DNA of 9,882 bases from Holophagaceae bacterium (GCA_025353305.1 JANXQX010000235.1:1-9882); one strand, 5' to 3'. Counted from the first letter of the stretch, positions 1 to 8,063 are shown. A program made the numbers and translations. The notes: a model not told the origin generated them from the sequence alone.

Positions 1-268
1 CCATCACCACATAGGTTGTTTCGCCCTGGGTGGTGAAATCGTGAATGCCCGTGATGTTCGGGTGGTTCAGCGCCGCGACGGCCTTGGCTTCGCGCTCGAA
101 ACGCGCTAGGGAGTCGGGATGTTTCGCGAGATGTTCCGGCAGCACCTTGATGGCGACGAGACGATCAAGCCGCGTGTCCTTGGCCTTCCATACCTCGCCC
201 ATGCCGCCCGCGCCAAGGGGCGCAAGGATCTCATAGGGACCGAGGTGGGTACCGGAGGCAAGAGTCAT
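1..268 (-). CDS. Hanks-type Ser/Thr protein kinase, N-terminal fragment (cut by window edge)
   Basis: This is the first 89 codons of a second protein kinase; the rest lies beyond the left edge. The start is the ATG at 268-266, which overlaps the TGA of the upstream kinase as ATGA, so the two are probably translationally coupled. An AAGGG at 278-282 lies nine bases upstream. Visible kinase features are GPYEILAPL, the glycine-rich loop GAGGMGEVW, the ATP-anchoring lysine in VAIKVLP, the helix-C segment [16 protein letters not shown], and the hinge strand TTYVVM. The catalytic loop and DFG are outside the window, so activity cannot be judged. The protein aligns without gaps to the neighbouring kinase, at about 78% nucleotide identity by hand count, so the two are recent paralogs. 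A C-terminal sensor propeller like its neighbour's is likely but unseen. Confidence 0.9.
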   Translation of the reverse strand, partial: MTLASGTHLGPYEILAPLGAGGMGEVWKAKDTRLDRLVAIKVLPEHLAKHPDSLARFEREAKAVAALNHPNITGIHDFTTQGETTYVVM

Positions 269-2961
269 TTGGCATTGCCCTTCTGGCGTCCAAGTCCCTG
301 GACGCCCTCCGCCACCATGAGGCTGAAGATCCGTTCTGACTCGGAGAGCACCAGACGTTTACCGTCGGGCGAGAGCCCCAGGGATTCGGTCTTCCAGTCG
401 GGGTCGAAGCCCGCGAGGGGACGGCGCGTCGCCGTGGTGTTCTTGTCCGGCATGAAGTCCTGGATGAAGACGCCATCAAATCCCTGCTCGTTCTGTCCTG
501 TGAAGATGATGCGTTTGCCGTCCGGCATCCATCGCACGCGACCTGGGAAGATCCCGGTCCTGCGCCGCGGCTCGGGAAATTCGGCGAAGATCGTGTCCTT
601 GCGATCCTCCAACCGGATCACATGAAGGGTGGATTTGGCCCGCACCGAGATCAGATAGGTGGCGTAGGCCCCGTCTGGTGACACCTCGGGGAGCTGGATG
701 GTGGCCTTCGTCACCAACTCCGCCCCGCTGCCATCCGGGTGGATCTTCCAAAGACCGGGGGACTTGCGGTTTGCCGAGGAATAAAAGATCCACCGTCCAT
801 CCCGGGTCTGGGTCGGGTTCTGCGCATCCTCGCCATCATGGCTGATCTGGTGTGCCCCGGTGCCATCGGGGTTGGAGGCCCAGATTTCCAGGTTCCCGCT
901 CCGCCTCGAACTCCAGAGCACTGACTTTCCATCGGGAGAATAACCCGGGTCCCAATCGTCGGCCGGGTCCTCCGTGATGGTGCGCACGATGCCGGTGCGG
1001 GTGGAGATGGCCCACAGATCGAGGTTTCCTGATCGGTTGGATGAAAAGACCACCCAATCCCCGTCCGGAGCAAAGACCGGCTGGCGGTCATTGATGGTGC
1101 CTTGGGTGATCCAGCGCGGCGGGTGGTGCCCGTCCAGGGAGTATTCCCGGAGGTTCTGACGGCCGCTCATGCCATCGAAGATCACCCGTCCGTCCGGCAA
1201 CAGATCAAGGGTGGCGCCGCTGCTGCCCACCCAGAAGAGGGAGTGGCCGCGGAGCGTATGGATGTTCTGAAGATAGGCCTTGGATGCGCTCACGGCGGTG
1301 GTGCCCCCGGAGACGGATTCGGCCTGGAGGTACACGATCACCTCCGGTGAAATCCAGGCGGCAGAGGAGAGCTGGCCCTGGCCCTTTGTGAGGATTTCAC
1401 TGAAGCTTCCATCCTTCACCTTCACCAGGAAGAAGTTCCGAGATACGCCTGAGGAAACGATGGGCGGAGTGTTCACAATAATGAGCTGGCCATCCGGGCT
1501 CCACCGCGGAAATCCGGTCAGATCCCCCGCGAAGCGGGCCAGCTCCCGTTCGGTGCCTCCTGAAGCATCGACCAGGAACAGGGCCGAAAGAATCGGATCC
1601 TGGCTGCTGAGGAGCCGGATGAAGGCGATCTGCTTGCCGTCCGGAGACCAGTCGCCTTGCATGGCACCGTCCACCACCCTGTGGGGGTCGTTGCCGAGGA
1701 GGGAGATGCGGTGCAGGGAGGTGCTTCCTCCCAGGGAACGGATGAACAGGATCGAAGTGCCGTCCGGAGAGAAGCGAGGGAAGTCATCTGGTCCATCGGT
1801 CAGGGTCCGCTCACCGCCACCATTGAGTTGCTTGAGCCAGATGCGCGGCTGTCCGTCACGATCCGAAGTGAAGGCGATGGTCTTCCCATCGGGGCTGGCG
1901 GCGGGGGAGGAGTCGTGGCCACTGTAGGTCAAGGGCCGCACCGCCACCGCGGAGGCTGGCTCGGGCCCCCTGCTGGAAGCCCAGAACAGGCCCAGGCAAA
2001 GGAGGAGGATGACGCCCACTGAAGCAATAAGGATGGAGGAGGTTTTCCACTTGGGAGCAGCTTGGTCCGGGTGCTTTTCACTGCCCGGCTCGCCACTCGT
2101 CGATTCGAGTGCGAAGGCGAGATCCCTCGCTCCCTCGAAACGAAGCTGCGAATCCTTCTCCAGGCAATGTCCGATCACCCTTCGGAGGCCAGCGGGGATC
2201 GCGTGGTTGGACGGAAGGCCTTGGGCAGGGTCCTCTTTGAGGATGGCCGCCATGGTGTCCGCGGCGGTATCCCGGGCGAACGCACGCCGTCCGGTAAGCA
2301 TCTCGAAGAACACCACGCCGCAGCTGAAGAGATCGCTGCGCGCATCCACGGGCTCCCCCCGGACCTGTTCAGGGCTCATGTATCCCAAGGTGCCGAGGAT
2401 CATGCCTTTTTCGGTGTGGATCGCGCGGCCCGGGTTGATTGCTTGGGTGGTGAGATGGGATTGAGAACCATGGCCTTCCGGCGCCACCTTCTTGGCCAAA
2501 CCGAAATCGAGAATTTTGAGGCGCCCCTCTTTGGTGATCCAGAGATTGCCGGGCTTCAGATCGCGGTGCACGACCCCTTTTTTGTGTGCGGCGGCAAGGC
2601 CCTGGGCCAATTGGATGGCCAGCTCGGTGGCTTTGATCGGGGGTATGGGCCCCTTGGCAAGCCGTGCGAACAGGGACTCGCCTTCGAGCAGCTCCATCAC
2701 GACGTAGGGCGTCTCGCCGTGGATCGCAAAATCGTGGATGGCCACAATGTTCGGATGATTCAATGCGGCGACAGCCTTGGCTTCGCGCTCGAAGCGGCCC
2801 AGGGCATCCGGATCTGCCGCCAGGTGCTCTGGCAGCACTTTCATGGCCACAAGGCGGTCGAGCCGCGTGTCCTTGGCCTTCCAGACCTCGCCCATGCCGC
2901 CCGCGCCGAGGGGCGCGAGAATCTCGTAGGGACCTAGCTTGGTTCCGGTTTGCAGGCTCAT
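265..2961 (-). CDS. Transmembrane Ser/Thr protein kinase with C-terminal TolB/WD40-like propeller
   Basis: This is an 898-residue receptor-like kinase. Residues ~10-280 are a Hanks kinase domain: glycine loop GAGGMGEV (19-26), ATP lysine K41 in VAMKVLP, catalytic loop HRDLKPGN (D134, N139), DFG at 152-154, and activation-segment end [10 protein letters not shown]. All key residues are present, so it should be active. One hydrophobic helix (~309-329, [19 protein letters not shown]) anchors it in the inner membrane. The remaining ~560 residues repeat a SPDGK-type motif about ten times (for example [22 protein letters not shown]), the signature of TolB/PD40 beta-propeller blades, probably outside the membrane and sensing a ligand or protein. 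I prefer ATG 2961 over the in-frame GTG at 2973: the paralog starts at the matching residue, and a promoter-like -10 covers 2976-2981. No Shine-Dalgarno sequence is visible. The gene ends inside the next kinase's ATG. Its ligand and substrates are unknown. Confidence 0.95.
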   Translation of the reverse strand: MSLQTGTKLGPYEILAPLGAGGMGEVWKAKDTRLDRLVAMKVLPEHLAADPDALGRFEREAKAVAALNHPNIVAIHDFAIHGETPYVVMELLEGESLFARLAKGPIPPIKATELAIQLAQGLAAAHKKGVVHRDLKPGNLWITKEGRLKILDFGLAKKVAPEGHGSQSHLTTQAINPGRAIHTEKGMILGTLGYMSPEQVRGEPVDARSDLFSCGVVFFEMLTGRRAFARDTAADTMAAILKEDPAQGLPSNHAIPAGLRRVIGHCLEKDSQLRFEGARDLAFALESTSGEPGSEKHPDQAAPKWKTSSILIASVGVILLLCLGLFWASSRGPEPASAVAVRPLTYSGHDSSPAASPDGKTIAFTSDRDGQPRIWLKQLNGGGERTLTDGPDDFPRFSPDGTSILFIRSLGGSTSLHRISLLGNDPHRVVDGAMQGDWSPDGKQIAFIRLLSSQDPILSALFLVDASGGTERELARFAGDLTGFPRWSPDGQLIIVNTPPIVSSGVSRNFFLVKVKDGSFSEILTKGQGQLSSAAWISPEVIVYLQAESVSGGTTAVSASKAYLQNIHTLRGHSLFWVGSSGATLDLLPDGRVIFDGMSGRQNLREYSLDGHHPPRWITQGTINDRQPVFAPDGDWVVFSSNRSGNLDLWAISTRTGIVRTITEDPADDWDPGYSPDGKSVLWSSRRSGNLEIWASNPDGTGAHQISHDGEDAQNPTQTRDGRWIFYSSANRKSPGLWKIHPDGSGAELVTKATIQLPEVSPDGAYATYLISVRAKSTLHVIRLEDRKDTIFAEFPEPRRRTGIFPGRVRWMPDGKRIIFTGQNEQGFDGVFIQDFMPDKNTTATRRPLAGFDPDWKTESLGLSPDGKRLVLSESERIFSLMVAEGVQGLGRQKGNAK

Positions 2962-2975
2962 GGGGGTTGGCACTC

Positions 2976-3004
2976 ATCATAGAGTGAAGCGTCGCCGGAG
3001 TCAT
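2976..3004 (-). promoter_or_regulatory. Candidate sigma70-type promoter for the kinase operon
   Basis: On the minus strand, ATGACT (2999-3004; keeps the TGAC core of TTGACA) is followed after exactly 17 bases by TATGAT (2976-2981; 5 of 6 to TATAAT). Transcription would start around 2968-2970, only about 7-9 bases before the ATG at 2961. The 115 bases between the S10 peptidase stop and this kinase show no clear terminator, so some read-through from the peptidase operon is possible. This is pattern matching only. Confidence 0.4.
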
Positions 3005-3088
3005 GGAAATCTCTGACGCAACGCTCGGTCTGGTGGCCTTCTTGGGTTCTGATCCAACGACAGATGAACCAAAGAATGAAACTCGCTC

Positions 3089-4636
3089 TCAGGGGTGCAT
3101 CGTCTTGTTGATGAATCCGGCCAGTTCGTTTTTCATCTGTTTCAGCTCCGGTTCGTGGAGGTACATCATGTGGCCGGACTCGAAGTATTTCTGCTCCAGG
3201 TGGGAACGGTAGGCAGGCGGCAGGTTCAGATGGTCCATGGTGTATTCCGTGGCGAGGAAAGGCGTAGCTAGATCCGTCAGGCCGTTGAGCACCAGTACCC
3301 GCAGATGCGGATTCGTGAGCAGGGCGTGGGTCAGGTCCGGCGTTGTGTTCACCATCGCTTGGGTCACGGTGCCAACCTTATGCTTGAAGTCCCAGGACTG
3401 GCCGATATCCCGGTTGGACACGTGGTAGTCCTTGCCGTCGCCGAACTTCAGATCCTTGTGCAGGTAGTCCATGAAGGCTGCCGTGAAGGCGCCGCCCACC
3501 GCGCTCCCATGAGGATCCCAGGGCGCGACTTCAGCTTGCGGATTCTGGTTCGGGCCGGTGTATCTCGCATCGATGCGGCCCACGGTGAGCCCTCTGGTTC
3601 GAAGCAGTTCCTGACGGAAAGCATTGGGATTGACCCGCAGCCGCGCGGCTTTGATGTAGTCCACCGAGAGGCCAGTGAAGGCATGCATTTTCTGGGCTGC
3701 ATCATCCAATTCAGCATCGGAAAGGCGGTCGCCTTTCAGCAAAGCGGATTGGTAAGGGCCCATCGCGAAGGCCCGCGCTTCGGCCAATAATGCAGTCAGA
3801 TCGTCCGCCGCGGTGGGTAGCGCGTGATGGAAGGCCGCCACCGCGGTGAAAGTTGGAAGGAACAGGGGATAGGGCCGTTCGTTTCCGGGGAATACGAAAA
3901 TGGAAGCCAGGTCCATGGCCACCGAGACCAGCACCACGCCATTGAATGCCAGCCCCAGGTTGGATTGGGTGTAGTCGGCGATGGCGGCGCCACGGGTGGT
4001 TCCATAGCTTTCACCCAACAGATATTTCGGCGAGTTCCAGCGGCCCGCTTCGCCGGTGAACTGCGCGATGAATCGGGACACGGATTCGATATCGGGATCC
4101 ACGCTCCAGAAATCCTTGTCTTTGGCCTTGCCCAGCGCGCAACTGAAGCCAGTGCCCACTGGATCGATCATCACGAGGTCGGAAATGTCGAGCAGGCTGT
4201 CTTCGTTGTCCACCAGGCGGTAGGGCGCCGGCGGGGCGAATTCTGCGTTGGGCGTCACCACCCGCTTGGGGCCGAGGACCCCCAGGTGCAACCAGATGGA
4301 CGAAGATCCTGGGCCGCCGTTGAAGGCGAACGTGATGGGCCGGGACGCTGCCTCCGCGCCGTCTTTCATGTAGGCCGTGTAACCGATGCGCGCCCAAGGT
4401 TCGCTTTTTGAATCGCGCAGGATGAAGGTCCCCGCCATGGCGGTGTAGGCCAGCGGTCCGCCGCCCATGCGGATGCTGTGATGGGTGATGGAGCGCTCAG
4501 GCTTGGGCTCTGGGTCCGGCTTCGCAAGCTCCGGCTTCAGGTTTTCTGCGGCAGGCGTTTTCGCCGTTTCCTGGGACCACAAAGCGGGCGATGCGAGGAG
4601 CGTGGCAAGAAGCAACGAAGGCAGAAAACGTGGCAT
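3089..4636 (-). CDS. Secreted serine carboxypeptidase-like protein, peptidase family S10
   Basis: This 515-residue exported serine peptidase would remove C-terminal residues from peptides outside the cytoplasm. Residues 1-~21 form a signal peptide (MPRFLPSLLLATLLASPALW). Family S10 hallmarks are in order: oxyanion-hole segment FNGGPGSSS (105-113), nucleophile motif GESYG with S210, the aspartate in LNGLTDLATPF (D455), and the histidine in YFESGHMMYLH (H489). The Ser-Asp-His triad is thus complete. Length and motif spacing suit the bacterial S10 group. The start at ATG 4636 is chosen because AAGGAG (4642-4647) sits five bases upstream and the signal peptide begins there; a longer open frame to 4720 lacks such support. 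The gene lies 35 bases after the M64 peptidase stop on the same strand, so the two are probably one operon. Exact substrate preference cannot be read from the sequence. Confidence 0.95.
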   Translation of the reverse strand: MPRFLPSLLLATLLASPALWSQETAKTPAAENLKPELAKPDPEPKPERSITHHSIRMGGGPLAYTAMAGTFILRDSKSEPWARIGYTAYMKDGAEAASRPITFAFNGGPGSSSIWLHLGVLGPKRVVTPNAEFAPPAPYRLVDNEDSLLDISDLVMIDPVGTGFSCALGKAKDKDFWSVDPDIESVSRFIAQFTGEAGRWNSPKYLLGESYGTTRGAAIADYTQSNLGLAFNGVVLVSVAMDLASIFVFPGNERPYPLFLPTFTAVAAFHHALPTAADDLTALLAEARAFAMGPYQSALLKGDRLSDAELDDAAQKMHAFTGLSVDYIKAARLRVNPNAFRQELLRTRGLTVGRIDARYTGPNQNPQAEVAPWDPHGSAVGGAFTAAFMDYLHKDLKFGDGKDYHVSNRDIGQSWDFKHKVGTVTQAMVNTTPDLTHALLTNPHLRVLVLNGLTDLATPFLATEYTMDHLNLPPAYRSHLEQKYFESGHMMYLHEPELKQMKNELAGFINKTMHP

Positions 4637-4641
4637 GCAAA

Positions 4642-4647
4642 CTCCTT
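4642..4647 (-). promoter_or_regulatory. Ribosome binding site of the S10 peptidase gene
   Basis: AAGGAG on the minus strand lies five bases before ATG 4636. It decides between this start and the 28-codon-longer frame that begins at 4720 inside the M64 gene. Confidence 0.75.
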
Positions 4648-4671
4648 GAAAACGGTTACGGAATCTAGGCT

Positions 4672-6084
4672 TCAATGGCTGGTGTACTGCTGGATGACAC
4701 CCTCGATGGCTCTTCTGCACGCGGCGCAGAAACCCACTTGGTCCCGGGTGAACATGATGCAGTCCTCCTGGCTGCGGAAGTAGCCCGAGGCCTCGTAATT
4801 GGCGCCCTCGAAGGCGCCCACCTGGCCGCTGTGGGCGTCGGTTCCCAGCAACCGTGTTTCGTGTTCGCGCTCGCGGCGGAAAAGGTCTTCCATCACGCTT
4901 TCGGGCTTTTTCGCCGAGCGGATTGCCCGGCGTTCAGCCTGGATTCCATGGCTGAACGTTTCAAATTCGGACTTCTTCCAGGGCGTAGGAAGCGCAATGC
5001 CGGGGCTCGCCAACGCCACCCACTTCGGATGTTTTGGATCGGCGGTGACGTTGGGTTCCCAGGGCTCGATCCTCGGTTTCCCGGTCTCCAGGACAGAGTC
5101 GCTGGTGTAATACTCGTCGGCCAAACCCGCCAGATGATGGCCGAATTCATGCACAAAAATGTAGGGCGAGAAGGCGTTGTCGCTGGCGACGGTGCCGTAC
5201 AGCTGATGAATGCCGCCGCCGCCGTAAGTGCGGCCGTTCACCAGGATTTCAACGAAGTCATAGGGGGCTTGGGATGCGAAATCCCTGAAGGCGCGGTTGT
5301 CGAAGGTCAGGACGTACCGCTCGGCCCCGAACGCGTCGTAACTGGTTCCGATGGGAGTGCGCCTGTGGATGCCGGTGCTGGGCCGCGAAACGCCGCTTTC
5401 AAGGGAGGGCGGGCAAAGGCCCCACACATTGAAATCGGCTTTGTGTTCCTTGTAGGGTGGCACGGCGAAAAGCAGGGTTGCCAGCCGTTTTGCGTCCTTG
5501 ATGAACTTGGGCCGCTCGGCGGCGGAGTAGCCATCGCCCAGGATCAGCAGATCCACTTTCGAAGCTGGGTCGCCGCTCTTCTGGATCTCCACCAGGCCGG
5601 CGGCGCTTGGCGGCGCGGAGCTGTCCACATCCTGGGCGTTTGGATCGACATTCAACGTCCAGACTTCCTTCCAGCCGTTGTCCTCGGCCCGCCGGAACAG
5701 GTGGATGTCCACCGGGGCCGAAGGTTTGGGAAACCGGAAGGATTCCGAAAATACGCGGCTTCGCTTGGCGGCTTCGGCGGTGTCCTGCCATTCGCCGAAG
5801 ATGCTGGCGAAACCTCGGGAATACAGCAGGTCCTTGGTCTTGGCGTCCCGCACTTCGAACTTGAACTTGCCCAGGTTGGAATCATCCACTGGTTTCGCAG
5901 GATTTCCGGGCCAGGGCAGGGGCTCGACCACCACCCGTTCCAAGCCAAAGGTTTCGGTACTGACGGTACCTTGATGCACGTAATCCACGCGCAGGGTGCG
6001 GGGGGGCTCTGCCGCCAGCAAGAGCGGGGCAGCCATCAGGAACAGCGAAGCCATTGTCCAGAATTTATGGGCGAGGATTTTCAT
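4672..6084 (-). CDS. Secreted zinc metallopeptidase, IgA-peptidase-like family M64
   Basis: This 470-residue exported metallopeptidase starts with a signal peptide (residues 1-~25; hydrophobic core WTMASLFLMAAPLLLAA). Residues ~30-150 form an N-terminal beta-rich domain like that preceding many M64 enzymes. The catalytic domain opens with VDLLILGDGYSAAE (~178-190) and carries the zinc site HEFGHHLAGLADEYY: H312, E313, H316 and third ligand D323. Near the C terminus, DCIMF and GFCAACRRAIE (C442, C453, C456) match the conserved tail of the family. Founding members were described as IgA peptidases, but environmental homologs have no such known substrate, so broad extracellular proteolysis is the safer reading. 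The start at ATG 6084 is supported by GGAG (6090-6093) five bases upstream. The same frame stays open to 7764 opposite the phosphatase gene; that extension is not real. It is the first gene of an operon with the S10 peptidase. Confidence 0.93.
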   Translation of the reverse strand: MKILAHKFWTMASLFLMAAPLLLAAEPPRTLRVDYVHQGTVSTETFGLERVVVEPLPWPGNPAKPVDDSNLGKFKFEVRDAKTKDLLYSRGFASIFGEWQDTAEAAKRSRVFSESFRFPKPSAPVDIHLFRRAEDNGWKEVWTLNVDPNAQDVDSSAPPSAAGLVEIQKSGDPASKVDLLILGDGYSAAERPKFIKDAKRLATLLFAVPPYKEHKADFNVWGLCPPSLESGVSRPSTGIHRRTPIGTSYDAFGAERYVLTFDNRAFRDFASQAPYDFVEILVNGRTYGGGGIHQLYGTVASDNAFSPYIFVHEFGHHLAGLADEYYTSDSVLETGKPRIEPWEPNVTADPKHPKWVALASPGIALPTPWKKSEFETFSHGIQAERRAIRSAKKPESVMEDLFRREREHETRLLGTDAHSGQVGAFEGANYEASGYFRSQEDCIMFTRDQVGFCAACRRAIEGVIQQYTSH

Positions 6085-6216
6085 GAGTGCTCCAGGAGCA
6101 AGGGGAATACCCCCATGGTGCCAGGATCCCGGTTCACCTTCCTGTTCCATGGAGTTCCGGAAGGAAAATGGAAAAATCAGGGAAGCCGCTGCTAGCATGA
6201 TCATGTTGTCATATTC
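6085..6216. promoter_or_regulatory. Divergent intergenic region with several palindromes
   Basis: These 132 bases must hold the promoters of the M64-S10 operon (leftward) and the FHA-PP2C gene (rightward). Visible symmetric elements are GGGG-AATA-CCCC (6102-6113) in the M64 leader, a nested inverted repeat CCTTCC...GGAAGG (6137-6142 and 6159-6164) enclosing TCCATGGA, TTCCGGAA (6155-6162), and CATGATCATG (6196-6205). For the rightward gene a weak extended -10 (TGC-TAGCAT, 6190-6198) with a poor -35 (TGGAAA, 6169-6174) is possible. I saw no convincing leftward promoter. Confidence 0.4.
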
Positions 6217-7878
6217 ATGAGTCTCCTCTTCCTCCATATTCCTGGACAGGCCCCACGAATGCTGGGGCCCGGGCCGCTTTCCTGGCGCATCGGCCGGTCC
6301 GCGCAGAATGAGATCGTCATCGAGGACGCCAGCTTGTCGCGGCACCATGCGCGGCTGGAAATCCAGGATGGCAAAGCCCTGATCGAGGATCTGGGCTCCC
6401 TGAACGGGACCATGGTGAACGGGGAGCGGATCAAGGGCGTCCACCCCCTGAAGTCCGGCGATCAACTGGTGTTCGGCACCGTCATGGTGTCTCTGGGAGA
6501 AGAACCCACCAACGTCACCATGATGTCCGCGGTGCAGATTGACAAGGGCGCCAAAGACCAAATGTCCAGCGGCACCATGGTGTTCCGGGCGGCTGAATTG
6601 CGCAGCGGTTCCTATGGCACCTTGCATCCCGAGAACCAGGCGAAGCGCTGGCTCGATGCCCTGGCGATGGTGAGCGACCTCACCTTGGAACTGGTGCAGG
6701 ACGTGGCGACGGAAATTCTGCTGGACCACCTGATGGAGCGGCTTTTCCAATTCTTCGAGCCGGACCGCAGCGTGGTGATGCTGAAAGATCTGGCTGGCGA
6801 GTTGCAGCCTGTCGTTGTGCGTACCAACGAGTTCCTTCAGGGCAAGCCCATCAAGCTGAGCCAGACCCTGGTGGACGCCGCCATGGATCGTCGCGAGGCG
6901 CTGCTCGTGAACAACGCGTTCGACGATCCAAGGACTTCCGCCGCGCAAAGCATTGTGCGCAGCGGCATGGCCACCATCATGGTCACGCCCCTTGAACATG
7001 AAGGCCAGGTGATCGGCCTGATCTACATGGACGCCAAAGCCTATCGCGAGCCCTTCACCGAGGATGATCTGCGTCTCGTGACGGCCCTTGCCCACATCGC
7101 CGCCGCCAAGATCCGTACCGCCAGGCTGGTGGAGGAAGTGCAGAAAAAGAAGGCCATGGATCAGGAGCTGGCCATGGCCCGCCAGATCCAGCAGAAGCTG
7201 CTGCCTGAACGGGATCCTGTTGTCGTGGGCTGGGAGCTGTACGGCTCCAACGAGGCCTCCCGACAGGTTTCGGGAGATCTTTACGGCTACTGGCCCAGGC
7301 CAGACGGCAAGATGTATGTCGCCATCGCCGATGTGAGCGGCAAGGGCATGGGGCCGGGCCTGATGATGGCGGCGTTCACGGCCTACATGTACGCCTGGGC
7401 GGAAATCATGCTCCCCCCATCCGAACTGGCCTCGCGCATCTCGAGCGCACTCGGCTTGCACACCGCCAAGAACCGCTTCATCACGGCCTTTTTTCTGCTG
7501 ATTGATCCCATGACGGGGACAGTTCAATTCACCAACGCAGGCCACAATCCCGGCTTGCTGCTTAGGGCGAATGGCACTGATGTGGAATTGGGTTCCCATG
7601 GCATGCCCTTGGCAATGCTGGCGGGCACGCCCTATGGCCAGGATGAGCTGACCCTCGAAGTAGGAGACATGCTGGCCCTGTATACCGATGGCATCACCGA
7701 AGCCCAGAATCCCGCGGGCATCGATTTCGACATGGTCGGGATCCGGAACGCTGTGACCGCGCATAAAAGCAAACCCCTCCCCCTAGTTGGGGATGAAATC
7801 CATCATTCGCTGGACCGACACACCCGCGGCGCGCCCCTGGCGGACGATCGGACCCTGGTGCTGGTGCGGCGGCGTTGA
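6217..7878 (+). CDS. FHA-GAF-SpoIIE/PP2C-type Ser/Thr phosphatase
   Basis: This 553-residue soluble signalling protein has no signal peptide or membrane helix. Residues ~5-95 are an FHA domain, which binds phosphothreonine peptides: GRSAQNEIVI, SRHHARL (S41, R42, H44) and LGSLNGTMVNG are the canonical binding motifs. Residues ~150-305 are a GAF-like sensor, ending in a helical, probably coiled-coil linker (~300-330). Residues ~320-553 are a RsbU/SpoIIE-type PP2C phosphatase: SGDLYGY (D354), ADVSGKGMGPGLMMA (D372), TNAGHNPGLL, YTDGITEAQN (D491) and LADDRTLVLVRR near the end, giving the expected metal-binding aspartates. The second aspartate usual in the GDxYD motif is glycine here (G357). Known relatives dephosphorylate anti-sigma-factor antagonists, but no such partner gene is in view. 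No Shine-Dalgarno sequence is evident before ATG 6217, so the start rests on the FHA domain beginning at once. It stands alone, divergent from the peptidase operon. Confidence 0.93.
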   Translation: MSLLFLHIPGQAPRMLGPGPLSWRIGRSAQNEIVIEDASLSRHHARLEIQDGKALIEDLGSLNGTMVNGERIKGVHPLKSGDQLVFGTVMVSLGEEPTNVTMMSAVQIDKGAKDQMSSGTMVFRAAELRSGSYGTLHPENQAKRWLDALAMVSDLTLELVQDVATEILLDHLMERLFQFFEPDRSVVMLKDLAGELQPVVVRTNEFLQGKPIKLSQTLVDAAMDRREALLVNNAFDDPRTSAAQSIVRSGMATIMVTPLEHEGQVIGLIYMDAKAYREPFTEDDLRLVTALAHIAAAKIRTARLVEEVQKKKAMDQELAMARQIQQKLLPERDPVVVGWELYGSNEASRQVSGDLYGYWPRPDGKMYVAIADVSGKGMGPGLMMAAFTAYMYAWAEIMLPPSELASRISSALGLHTAKNRFITAFFLLIDPMTGTVQFTNAGHNPGLLLRANGTDVELGSHGMPLAMLAGTPYGQDELTLEVGDMLALYTDGITEAQNPAGIDFDMVGIRNAVTAHKSKPLPLVGDEIHHSLDRHTRGAPLADDRTLVLVRRR

Positions 7879-7895
7879 TCAGGATCGAAAAAGCT

Positions 7896-8010
7896 ATCGC
7901 AGAGGGCCGCGGAGAAAACCGAGGTTCGCAGAAAAACGATATTTTTGTGTCGCTTCTCTGAGTACCTCTGCAACCTCTGCAACCTCTGTAACCTCTTCAA
8001 CCTCTGCGAT
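7896..8010. repeat. Imperfect inverted repeat with internal 9-bp tandem repeats
   Basis: The segment is bounded by an exact 10-base inverted pair, ATCGCAGAGG (7896-7905) and CCTCTGCGAT (8001-8010). The inner left arm continues with related GAGG/CGCAGA words, and AAAAA-CGATA-TTTTT (7932-7946) could form a small hairpin. The right arm is a tandem array (7963-8007). The element lies between the phosphatase stop and the yhbY ribosome binding site, so it could act as a transcript-end structure, but no proper GC stem plus T-run is seen. It may belong to a dispersed intergenic repeat family; that needs the genome. Confidence 0.6.
7963..8007 (+). repeat. Five-unit 9-bp tandem repeat, consensus AACCTCTGC
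   Basis: Five adjacent units read TACCTCTGC, AACCTCTGC, AACCTCTGT, AACCTCTTC and AACCTCTGC. The period is exact, with one substitution in each variant unit. The array is not within a credible gene; the antisense frame gives only a low-complexity LQR-like string. Confidence 0.9.
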
Positions 8011-8063
8011 TGTTTTTCTTCCCAACCTAGCCGCCCCCTACACTGGCTTAGTCGGAGATTCCC

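Noticed and set aside
2062..2937. Plus-strand 291-codon open frame opposite the kinase domain
   Set aside because: It is antisense to clearly conserved kinase motifs and resembles no protein I recognise.
2973..2973. GTG at 2973 as the kinase start
   Set aside because: The paralog begins at the residue matching ATG 2961, and the GTG lies about five bases downstream-of-promoter, before the expected transcription start.
6098..6123. TGGCAC and TTGC upstream of the M64 gene as a sigma54 -24/-12 promoter
   Set aside because: The two elements are 16 bases apart; sigma54 needs about 4-5 between them.
4675..6195. Plus-strand 506-codon open frame opposite the M64 gene
   Set aside because: The opposite strand carries the signal peptide, zinc site and conserved cysteines; this is its shadow.
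6085..7764. Open minus-strand frame continuing 560 codons upstream of the M64 gene, opposite the FHA-PP2C gene
   Set aside because: It is a shadow of a strong coding gene in GC-rich DNA. The translation is His/Gln/Gly-rich with no domain, while a signal peptide and ribosome binding site mark the true start at 6084.
7963..8007. Repeat array as a possible CRISPR
   Set aside because: The units are 9 bases and directly adjacent, with no spacers; no cas genes are present.
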